Assembly: GCA_031277355.1 (NCBI GenBank)
Contig: JAITMN010000168.1
Location: 1 to 5,635, forward strand
DNA from: Nevskiaceae bacterium
GTDB lineage: Bacteria > Pseudomonadota > Gammaproteobacteria > Steroidobacterales > Steroidobacteraceae
DNA: 5,635 nucleotides
Direction of reading: 5' to 3'
Shown here piece after piece: positions 1 through 5,635 of this stretch (within the stretch, counting starts at the first letter, position 1; every line of letters begins with the position of its first letter). Under the pieces are notes generated by a model. That model was not told the origin of the DNA. It did not search any database and was given only the letters and a program-made list of their open reading frames with translations. A program made the translations under genes and the position numbers.

Positions 1-660
1 GCGCAGCCGCTGTCGCGCAGCGAATATGGTCTGCCCGAAGACGCCGTCGTGCTCGCGGCGTTCAACGCCACGCACAAGATCAGCCCGGAGATATTCGACA
101 TCTGGATGCGCGTGCTGAAGCGTCATCCGCAAGTCTGTCTGTGGGTGTTCGCGCAGAACAAGGAAGTCTTTGGCAATCTCGCCGCCGAAGCAGAACTCCG
201 GGGCGTGGCGGCCAGCCGGCTCGTGCACGCCGACCGGCAGGGCAAGCCGGAGCACTTCGCGCGTCACAAGGTTGTGGACCTGGCCGTGGATTGCTATCCC
301 TATGGCTCTCACACCACCGGCAGCGATGCGCTGCGGGTCGGATGTCCGCTGTTGGCGTTGAAGGGCCGGTCGTTCGCCTCGCGTGTGTCATCCACGTTGC
401 TGGAAGCGGCCGGATTGCCGGAGCTGATTACCGAGAGCTTCGAGGCGTATGAAGCCAAGCTGAATCAGATCGTGGAATCCGCGCCGCTGCGTTCGCAGTT
501 GCGCGAGCGCTTGAAGAATGTGAGCGACTCGCTGTTGTTCAACACGCCGGCCTTCGTCGCGGCGCTGGAGCAGGCGTATCGGCAGATGGTCAAGACAGAG
601 GCTGATCCGGATACCTATACTCCGCGCTCCTGCTCAAGAACGGACAATCACTCGCCATGA
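1..660 (+). CDS. GT41 O-GlcNAc transferase/SPINDLY-type glycosyltransferase, C-terminal part (5' partial)
   Basis: The reading frame is open from base 1, so the gene begins upstream of the window; 219 residues and the stop are present. In characterised relatives this domain transfers a sugar from a nucleotide donor (UDP-GlcNAc in OGT) to Ser/Thr of cytoplasmic proteins, and usually follows an N-terminal TPR array, which is not visible here. Family signatures by window residue: FNATHK at 21-26, whose Lys aligns with the donor-binding Lys of human OGT (K842); WMRVLKRHP around 34-42; HTTGSDAL at 104-111, matching the OGT HTTGMD donor-site motif; FASRV at about 124-128; GLPELI at about 137-142; and a closing LFNTPAF/LEQAYRQM helix. 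The last 20 or so residues are a polar tail beyond the usual end. The acceptor cannot be inferred. HMW1C-type N-glycosyltransferase, also GT41, is less likely given the OGT-like motifs. The next gene overlaps the stop codon. Confidence 0.9.
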   Translation, partial: AQPLSRSEYGLPEDAVVLAAFNATHKISPEIFDIWMRVLKRHPQVCLWVFAQNKEVFGNLAAEAELRGVAASRLVHADRQGKPEHFARHKVVDLAVDCYPYGSHTTGSDALRVGCPLLALKGRSFASRVSSTLLEAAGLPELITESFEAYEAKLNQIVESAPLRSQLRERLKNVSDSLLFNTPAFVAALEQAYRQMVKTEADPDTYTPRSCSRTDNHSP

Positions 661-1013
661 CCATTCAACGTCTCCATGTCGGCAAGCGTCTTTCGCAGAT
701 CGTCATTCACGGCAACACCGTGTATCTGGCCGGTGAGGTTCCGGACGACGGCAGCAAGGATGTGGCGGGTCAAACCGAAGAAGTGCTCAGCAAGATCGAC
801 AAGCTGCTCGCACAGGCCGGCACCGACAAAGGGCACCTTCTCTCGGCGCAGATTTTTCTCACCGACATTCGCGAGTTCGCTGCGATGAACGCGGTGTGGG
901 AGAAGTGGGTGATCGAGGGGCAGACGCCGGCGCGCGCCACTATTCAGGCAAAGCTCGGCAATCCGGCCTTCCGGGTCGAGATCATGTGCATCGCGGCGTT
1001 GCCGGGCGCCTGA
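657..1013 (+). CDS. Rid family protein, YoaB-like (YjgF/YER057c/UK114 superfamily)
   Basis: This 118-residue protein has the normal length for a complete Rid protein. Characterised RidA enzymes form cytoplasmic trimers that hydrolyse reactive enamine/imine intermediates, such as 2-aminoacrylate released by PLP enzymes, to the keto acid and ammonia. Visible features: RLSQIVIHGNTVYLAGEV at 11-28 (first strands), the helix GQTEEVLSKIDKLLAQAG at 38-55, FAAMNAVWEKWV at 74-85, and PARATIQAKLGNPAFRVEI at 91-109. The Arg at 93 in 'PAR' sits where RidA has its substrate-carboxylate Arg. The 'NPxxxVEI' ending is like E. coli YoaB rather than RidA itself, so the substrate is uncertain. The ATG is inside the upstream stop (ATGA) and no good Shine-Dalgarno site lies at normal spacing, suggesting translation coupled to the glycosyltransferase. 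A functional link between the two is not known to me. Confidence 0.9.
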   Translation: MTIQRLHVGKRLSQIVIHGNTVYLAGEVPDDGSKDVAGQTEEVLSKIDKLLAQAGTDKGHLLSAQIFLTDIREFAAMNAVWEKWVIEGQTPARATIQAKLGNPAFRVEIMCIAALPGA

Positions 1014-1029
1014 GATCGGCGCTCAGCGC
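1006..1029. other. Small hairpin at the convergent gene junction
   Basis: CTGAG (1010-1014) pairs with CTCAG (1022-1026) around a 7-nt loop, and GCG (1006-1008) pairs with CGC (1027-1029) past a single bulged C. The structure spans the stop codons of both converging genes. No T-run follows on either strand, so it is not a standard intrinsic terminator. It could still help end transcription from both sides, or be chance in GC-rich DNA. Confidence 0.25.
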
Positions 1030-1916
1030 GGGCGGGCCCAGAGGAACGACGTGGCGATGCCCAACAGAATCATCGCCATGCCCGCCATGTGATACGGATG
1101 CAGTGATTCGCCGAGAATCAGCGCGGCGAGCAGTGCGCCGAATAGCGGTTGCAGGTTGATGACCTGACCGGCATTGCCCGCGCCGATTTTTTGCACGGCG
1201 TCGTTATACAAAAAATACGACACCACCGATGGGAAGATCATCACATAGCCGATGCCGGCCAGCGATGTGGGCGTTATCGCGATGTCGCGCGATTGAAGTT
1301 CATGGATCGCAAACGGCGCCATCACCAGCGCGCCGATGAGAAAGGTGACCAGCAGAAAACTTGCGCCCTGAATCGCGGGCCGCAACCGCAGCAACACGGT
1401 GTACAGCGACCACGCCACGACGCCGCACAGCACCAGCAGATCGCCGCGATTGAAGCTGAAGGAGGCCAGGGCCGCCGGGTCAGCGCGAAACACGATGACC
1501 AGCACGCCCGCCGCCGCGATGATGCAACCGATGATTTGCGCCGGCAGCGGCGCGGTGCGGAACAGCAGGTAGTTCAGCAGCAGCACCTGCGCCGGAATCG
1601 CCGCCTGCACCAGCAGGCTGTTGGCCGCCGTCGTGTATTGCAGGCCCGAATACATGAAGGCGTTGAACGAACCCACGCCAACCACGCCCAGCAGCAGTAT
1701 CACGCGCCAATGACGGCCGATGGCGATGCGATCGGCGGCGACCGCGCGCCAGGCGATGGGCAGCAGGATCGTCGCCGCGCCGGTCCAGCGCAGAAGCGCC
1801 AGCGTGAACGGCGGCACTGCTTCGTGCAGTGCGCGCGCCACGATGGAATTGCCGGACCAGAGCAGCATCACCAGCCCCAGCTTCAGGTAGACGTTGTAGT
1901 GCGAGCGCTGGTGCAA
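1023..1916 (-). CDS. EamA-family (DMT superfamily) inner-membrane transporter
   Basis: This 297-residue protein has two tandem EamA repeats (about 13-143 and 158-294) and ten predicted membrane helices, roughly at 13-29, 37-55, 71-89, 97-117, 125-143, 159-175, 185-203, 217-235, 250-269 and 276-293. Family signs are MLLWSGNSIVAR in helix 1, LLRWTGA in helix 2 (the usual 'RF..A' region), and LQPLFGALLAALILGE followed by a G-rich last helix in the second repeat. Known members export or import small metabolites such as amino acids; the substrate cannot be read from sequence. The only start that keeps helix 1 whole is TTG at 1916, six bases after the cytochrome stop; ATG at codon 17 would cut into helix 1. 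No Shine-Dalgarno site is apparent, so translation probably depends on reinitiation after the cytochrome gene. It is last in the minus-strand run. Confidence 0.88.
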   Translation of the reverse strand: MHQRSHYNVYLKLGLVMLLWSGNSIVARALHEAVPPFTLALLRWTGAATILLPIAWRAVAADRIAIGRHWRVILLLGVVGVGSFNAFMYSGLQYTTAANSLLVQAAIPAQVLLLNYLLFRTAPLPAQIIGCIIAAAGVLVIVFRADPAALASFSFNRGDLLVLCGVVAWSLYTVLLRLRPAIQGASFLLVTFLIGALVMAPFAIHELQSRDIAITPTSLAGIGYVMIFPSVVSYFLYNDAVQKIGAGNAGQVINLQPLFGALLAALILGESLHPYHMAGMAMILLGIATSFLWARPR

Positions 1917-1922
1917 GCGGGG

Positions 1923-2477
1923 TTACTTGGTTTTGGCCGGTCTGAAGTCCATCACCTGAACTTCGGGCTGGGTCGGAATACGGATGCGAAAGAACGGTTT
2001 TTCAACGGCGGTGTGACAGGCATTGCAGCCATTCACCGCGTCGGAATAGGCTTTTTTGAATCCCGCCGCATCGCCCGCAGCGATTCGCTCCTTCAATGTG
2101 GTGAGCGGAATGTCCACGGCCTTGAACATGTCTTCCAGGCGCAGATCGCCGGTGGAAATCTTGCGCACCGGCGACAGGCGGATGGTCCACAGGATGTGAT
2201 TGCGCGCTTCGTTGAAATAGAACTGCGCCAGCGGCCAGTTGCGCGCCTTGCCGGCGAACCACAGATTCGTGAAGTGATAGGCCACGTCGGCCATCGTGTG
2301 CGCCTGATTGGGCATGATCGAACGCAGGTAAGCGTCGTACTCTGAATCAGGCGTGGGCGGCGGGTTCAGCACGGCAGCGTCGGCGGCCATTGCGCTGGTG
2401 GATAACGTGGCGGTGACAGCCAGGCTGGTCGCCAGCATCGCAATGCGGCTTGAGATGGTCGGCGTCATTTTCATCAT
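1923..2477 (-). CDS. Secreted mono-heme c-type cytochrome with C-terminal CxxCH
   Basis: This 184-residue protein (183 if the second ATG is used) has a Sec signal peptide: basic start, hydrophobic stretch about 12-27, and an A-x-A site 'AMA' at 29-31. The mature protein is about 153 residues and periplasmic. One heme-attachment site, CNACH, lies at 151-155, close to the C-terminus, as in helical-bundle class II cytochromes (c' / c-556) rather than class I. The preceding region is mostly helical, with HFTNLWFAGKARNWPLAQFY at 68-87; H68 or a Met could be the distal ligand, which cannot be settled here. A proline-rich tail, RIPTQPEVQVMDF at 166-178, follows the heme site. I do not recognise a named gene. 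It lies 29 bp downstream of the PepSY membrane gene, with a good ribosome-binding site of its own. The likely role is electron transfer with that neighbour; this is inference. Confidence 0.85.
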   Translation of the reverse strand: MMKMTPTISSRIAMLATSLAVTATLSTSAMAADAAVLNPPPTPDSEYDAYLRSIMPNQAHTMADVAYHFTNLWFAGKARNWPLAQFYFNEARNHILWTIRLSPVRKISTGDLRLEDMFKAVDIPLTTLKERIAAGDAAGFKKAYSDAVNGCNACHTAVEKPFFRIRIPTQPEVQVMDFRPAKTK

Positions 2478-2480
2478 TCA

Positions 2481-2486
2481 CTCCCC
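2481..2486 (-). promoter_or_regulatory. Ribosome-binding site of the cytochrome gene
   Basis: On the minus strand GGGGAG precedes two consecutive ATG codons (2475-2477 and 2472-2474). Spacing is 3 nt to the first and 6 nt to the second, so the second ATG (protein beginning MKMTPT) is the better-placed start. It is the clearest Shine-Dalgarno sequence among the complete genes here. Confidence 0.6.
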
Positions 2487-2492
2487 GTGATC

Positions 2493-2510
2493 TTGTCAGT
2501 TTTCTGTCAG
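2493..2510 (+). repeat. Direct repeat TTGTCAG-TTTT-CTGTCAG, Pho-box-like
   Basis: Two 7-bp units are separated by a 4-bp T-rich spacer, giving an 11-bp period. Against the E. coli Pho box CTGTCAT-N4-CTGTCAT, the units match 5/7 and 6/7. The second unit overlaps the stop codon of the PepSY gene. As written it points away from the downstream cytochrome gene, whereas classical Pho boxes are oriented with the transcript. Operator function is therefore doubtful and chance is possible. Confidence 0.3.
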
Positions 2511-3928
2511 CTTTTCCGCCCGGAGCGGATGATGATTTTTAACGCCATCCAGCAGCCCGTCAACGCCAATGCTGTAACGCCGCCGAGCAGCAGCAGCACG
2601 AGTACGTCCCAGACGGGACGGTTGCGCAGCACGGGAAGATCGATGTCGTGCATCGCGCTGATCAGCCAGCGGCTTTGACGCACGGAGGCGTCCACGACGC
2701 GCAGCGATGCGGTGTCAGGATCGATGTACAGGCGAGTGCGGCCGGCATCGGCGAGGATGGCGCGATACACCGGCAGGCGCGCTTTGACTTTGTGACCGTA
2801 GAAATACGTGTCGGGATGTTCCATGCGCGTGAAACTTTCGACGCCGGTGTTCAGTGCGCGCACCCAGCGTTCCATCGTTTCACCGTCGAGCGGATCGGGC
2901 TGCGCGGCGGCGTTGAGGCGTTGCACGCTGCCATCGGCGCGAAAGGCCAGCACCTGCAATTCTCCGGCCACGACATCGCCTTGCAGTTGCACGAATTGCG
3001 CCGGAGCGATGCTCGCTGGCGCGGATTCGAGAAACTGCCGCAGTTGCGCATGGGTGGATGCGCCACGCCATTGCGTGCGGATCGCCGCGCCGCCGTCGCC
3101 GAACAGCAGTCCCCACGGGTTCATCGTCATCATGCCGCTGAACACCCAGGTCAGCGTCAGCAGACCCATGCTGAGGCCCAGCAGGTGATGCCAGTACCAA
3201 ATGCCGCGAAACGGCGAGGACAATCGGCCATCACGTTTCCGGCGCAGGCTGGTTATGCCCAGATAAAGGCCGGTCAGCGTGAGAAAGACGCCGATCACGG
3301 CGGTCCAGATCACGATCTGCGACCACAGCGGTCCGTTGCGGCGTAGCACCGTGGGATAGAACCAATGCGGAATCGCGCCGAACCACGTGAGCACCCGTTC
3401 GCGGCGATTGGTGTCTTGAAGAATCTCGCCGGTGCTGGCGTCCACGTAGATTTGGCTGCCGGCTTTATCGCCCAGTGCGAGGTGTTGCAGCGGTTGATAG
3501 GGGTTTGCGATCTGTATGGACCATTGATCCACATTCACTTCACGCAGCCACGTTGGCGAAGCGTTAACAAGTTTGCGACCGGCGGCGTACTGCGCAGCGA
3601 CGCCGAGCAATCCGGCCTGCGTCAGTGGCTCCAGCGGTTGACCATCGCGCAGTTTGACCGGCGTGACGCCGGGTTGCCGCAACACCGGCTCGCCTTGCAG
3701 CATCTCGATGCGAAAGCTGCGCAGGGGTTCGTTGTCATCGCCCAGCAGCGCCGCTGCGCAGCATTGCGTGAGTTCCAGCGGCGCGAGCGTTTGCAACCGT
3801 TCGGCTGGCGTGAACGCGGGGAAACTCTGGTACATCATCACAAAGCCCGACAGGCACCAGATCGCGATCAGCACACTCACCGCCACGGCAAGGTAGCGGT
3901 GAATCAACTGAATCGCGCGTAGCAGCAT
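2507..3928 (-). CDS. PepSY-associated transmembrane protein, possible di-heme reductase
   Basis: This 473-residue protein has four predicted membrane helices at about 12-33, 203-226, 247-268 and 438-464. Basic segments at 227-241 (SLRRKRDGR) and 465-473 put those ends in the cytoplasm, so the loops 34-202 and 269-437 are periplasmic. Each loop carries PepSY-like text ending in 'IYVDASTGEIL' (160-170) and 'LYIDPDTASLR' (400-410). PepSY-TM signatures are HRYLAVAVSVLIAIWCLSGF in helix 1, PHWFYP at 187-192, WHHLLGLSMG at 246-255, and MHDIDLP at 426-432. Histidines thus lie near the cytoplasmic face (H10, H247, H248) and the periplasmic face (H188, H427). FoxB of Pseudomonas, a PepSY-family siderophore reductase, holds two hemes, and other relatives are linked to iron uptake; transfer of that function here is inference. 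The ATG lies 21 bp after the valS stop with no clear Shine-Dalgarno site. A vicinal cysteine pair (C56-C57) sits in the first periplasmic loop. Confidence 0.85.
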   Translation of the reverse strand: MLLRAIQLIHRYLAVAVSVLIAIWCLSGFVMMYQSFPAFTPAERLQTLAPLELTQCCAAALLGDDNEPLRSFRIEMLQGEPVLRQPGVTPVKLRDGQPLEPLTQAGLLGVAAQYAAGRKLVNASPTWLREVNVDQWSIQIANPYQPLQHLALGDKAGSQIYVDASTGEILQDTNRRERVLTWFGAIPHWFYPTVLRRNGPLWSQIVIWTAVIGVFLTLTGLYLGITSLRRKRDGRLSSPFRGIWYWHHLLGLSMGLLTLTWVFSGMMTMNPWGLLFGDGGAAIRTQWRGASTHAQLRQFLESAPASIAPAQFVQLQGDVVAGELQVLAFRADGSVQRLNAAAQPDPLDGETMERWVRALNTGVESFTRMEHPDTYFYGHKVKARLPVYRAILADAGRTRLYIDPDTASLRVVDASVRQSRWLISAMHDIDLPVLRNRPVWDVLVLLLLGGVTALALTGCWMALKIIIRSGRKS

Positions 3929-3949
3929 GTGCGCCGTGAGCGGTGCGGG

Positions 3950-5635
3950 TCAGGACTTCAGCAAGTCTTGCACGATTTGAATTTGCCGCGTCAGAGCCTC
4001 GCCCACCTTCTCGAACTGTGCGATGCGTTCGCGTTCCGTCGCCACCACTTCCGGCGGTGCGTGATCGACGAAATTCGGATTGCCGAGTTTGGCGCGTGCG
4101 CGGGCGATCTCCTGATCGTTCTTGTCCTGCTTTTTCTTCAGCCGCGACAACTCCACAGCCGGGTCGATCAAGCCCTGCATCGGCACCAGCAGCGTGAGGT
4201 TGCCCACCACCGCTGAGGCGCTGGGCGGCGCAGTCTCACCCGCAGCCAGCAGACGCGCCGCGTCGATGCCCGCCAGCCGCGACAGCAGCGCGGCATGGCG
4301 CGTGAAGCGCGCGGCATCGTCGGCGGTGGCGTCGCGCACCAGCGGCGCGAGTCGCCGCGCGGGGCTGATGTCCATCTCGCCGCGAATCTGACGCAGGCCG
4401 AGAATCACGCCTTTGAGCCAGTCCACATCGGCGCTGGCTTCGCCATCTTCCGGCAGCGATGCCGCATCGGGCCACTGCGCCAGCATCACCGTCTCACCGG
4501 CCACACCCGCCAGCGGCGCCACACGACGCCAGATTTCATCGGTGATAAAGGGCATCAGCGGATGCAGCGCCCGCAGCAGCGTTTCGAGCACGGCAAGCAG
4601 CGTGCGGCGCGTGGCTTGCGCGGCGAGTTCATCCTCGCCCTGCAACACGGGCTTGGCAAGTTCCAGATACCAATCGCAGAACTCATACCAGGTGAATTCA
4701 TACAGCGCGCTGGCGGCCAGATCGAAGCGGTAGTCGGCAAAGCCCTGCTCGGTCGCGCGCAGCGCAACACCCAAGCGCGAGAGTATCCAGCGATCAATCA
4801 CGCCATCGCTGCGCGTGCCGGCGGGCGCAAGCGCCTTGTCTTCGGTCATCATCAACACGAAGCGCGCGGCGTTCCACAGTTTGTTGCAGAAGTTGCGATA
4901 GCCGGCCACGCGAGCCAGATCAAAGCGAATGTCGCGGCTCTGCGTGGCGAGCGATGCGAACGTGAAGCGCAGCGCGTCGGTGCCATGCGCTTCGATGCCC
5001 TGCGGGAATTGCTTGCGCGTGGCCTTGTCGATGCCGGGGGCCAGATGCGGCTGCATCAATCCGGTGGTGCGCTTGGTGAGCAGCGAGGGCAGGTCGATGC
5101 CATCCACAATATCCAGCGGGTCGATCACATTGCCCTTGGACTTCGACATCTTCTGGCCTTCGCCATCGCGCACCAGACCATGCACATACACTTCGCGGAA
5201 GGGCACGTCGCCCATGAAGTGCAGGCCCATCATGATCATCCGCGCCACCCAGAAGAAGATGATGTCAAAGCCGGTGACCAGAACGCTGGTAGGGTAGTAG
5301 CGCGAGAGTTCCGGCGTGCGATCCGGCCAGCCCAGCGTGGAGAACGGCCACAGTGCGGAGGAGAACCAGGTGTCGAGCACGTCTTCATCGCGGCGCAGCG
5401 GCACGTTGGCGCTGGCGTCCGCGCCAGCATCCACGCCGTGACGCTTGCGCGCGGCGGCCTGCGCCTCGTCTTCATTGCGCGCCACATAGCAATGCCCGGC
5501 CTCGTCGTACCACGCCGGTATCTGATGCCCCCACCACAACTGACGGCTGATGCACCAGTCGCGGATGTTGCGCATCCACTCAAAATAAGTCTTCGACCAG
5601 TTCTCCGGCACGAAGCGGATGCGGCCCTGTTCCAC
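3950..5635 (-). CDS. valS: Valyl-tRNA synthetase, C-terminal part (5' partial)
   Basis: The frame runs off the right edge; 561 residues and the stop are present, so about 390 are missing compared with the 951-residue E. coli enzyme. It charges tRNA-Val with valine in the cytoplasm. Absent are the HIGH motif and most of the CP1 editing domain. Present, by window residue, are the return into the class I catalytic fold (CISRQLWWGHQIPAWY, 28-43), DEDVLDTWFSSALW (83-96), GFDIIFFWVARM (122-133) and the KMSKS loop (162-166). HGTDALRFT (217-225) and GYRNFCNKLWNA (245-256) follow, then the helical anticodon-binding domain (from DRWILSRL at 281 to about 430). The Lys/Glu-rich C-terminal coiled-coil arm spans about 489-560 and includes KLGNPNFVDHAP. 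Similarity to E. coli ValS is strong throughout. A short Ala/Asp-rich stretch (about 66-78) before the DEDVLDTW block is longer than in E. coli. No terminator follows before the next gene. Confidence 0.97.
   Translation of the reverse strand: MEQGRIRFVPENWSKTYFEWMRNIRDWCISRQLWWGHQIPAWYDEAGHCYVARNEDEAQAAARKRHGVDAGADASANVPLRRDEDVLDTWFSSALWPFSTLGWPDRTPELSRYYPTSVLVTGFDIIFFWVARMIMMGLHFMGDVPFREVYVHGLVRDGEGQKMSKSKGNVIDPLDIVDGIDLPSLLTKRTTGLMQPHLAPGIDKATRKQFPQGIEAHGTDALRFTFASLATQSRDIRFDLARVAGYRNFCNKLWNAARFVLMMTEDKALAPAGTRSDGVIDRWILSRLGVALRATEQGFADYRFDLAASALYEFTWYEFCDWYLELAKPVLQGEDELAAQATRRTLLAVLETLLRALHPLMPFITDEIWRRVAPLAGVAGETVMLAQWPDAASLPEDGEASADVDWLKGVILGLRQIRGEMDISPARRLAPLVRDATADDAARFTRHAALLSRLAGIDAARLLAAGETAPPSASAVVGNLTLLVPMQGLIDPAVELSRLKKKQDKNDQEIARARAKLGNPNFVDHAPPEVVATERERIAQFEKVGEALTRQIQIVQDLLKS

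Noticed and set aside
1814..1832. Perfect 7-bp hairpin GCACTGC-TTCGT-GCAGTGC
   Set aside because: It lies inside the transporter gene and encodes ordinary residues (ALHEAVP). Stems of this size with short loops are expected by chance about twice in a window this long.
1149..2345. Plus-strand open frame of 398 codons across the transporter and cytochrome genes
   Set aside because: Its translation is rich in His, Gln and Arg with no recognisable domain, as expected for the antisense of membrane-protein DNA in a GC-rich genome. It also spans two well-supported genes on the other strand.
2478..2506. Possible promoter for the cytochrome using CTGACA as a -35 box
   Set aside because: No acceptable -10 sequence occurs at 16-18 bp from either CTGACA copy; the positions fall in the ribosome-binding site or start codons.
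2648..3922. Plus-strand open frames of 232 and 185 codons opposite the PepSY gene
   Set aside because: Low-complexity, His/Arg/Gln-rich translations with no family match. The minus-strand gene has clear helices and PepSY motifs.
5400..5440. Ala/Asp-rich segment of ValS as a possible inserted domain
   Set aside because: It is only several residues longer than the E. coli counterpart and in frame; a normal loop-length difference.

Overview
The window is GC-rich, densely coding DNA from a bacterial chromosome, most likely a proteobacterium. The valyl-tRNA synthetase resembles gammaproteobacterial forms in the stretch around KMSKSKGN, HGTDALRFT and GYRNFCNKLWNA. This placement rests on recalled family sequences and was not tested by a search. 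No mobile element, RNA gene, CRISPR array or long repeat was seen, and no gene-free stretch exceeds about 30 bases.

Layout: two plus-strand genes occupy the left end. The first is the C-terminal part of an O-GlcNAc-transferase/SPINDLY-type glycosyltransferase (GT41), cut by the left edge. The second is a small Rid-family protein of the YoaB type, joined to the first by a 4-nt ATGA overlap. They meet, tail to tail with a 9-bp gap, a run of four minus-strand genes that fills the rest of the window.

Read in their own direction, the minus-strand genes are valS (5' end cut by the right edge), a four-TM PepSY-family membrane protein, a secreted one-heme c-type cytochrome, and a ten-TM EamA/DMT transporter. 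The gaps are 21, 29 and 6 bp, with no visible terminator between genes, so one transcript is likely. Genes 2 and 3 look like a functional pair. The PepSY protein has its two large loops on the periplasmic side and histidines near both membrane faces, as expected for a di-heme transmembrane electron carrier. The next gene supplies a periplasmic cytochrome. ValS and the transporter have no obvious functional link to this pair.

Most of the window is ordinary. The most interesting point is the PepSY-TM/cytochrome c pair. Secondary points are a Pho-box-like direct repeat at the PepSY/cytochrome junction, a TTG start six bases after a stop, and the tight convergent junction.
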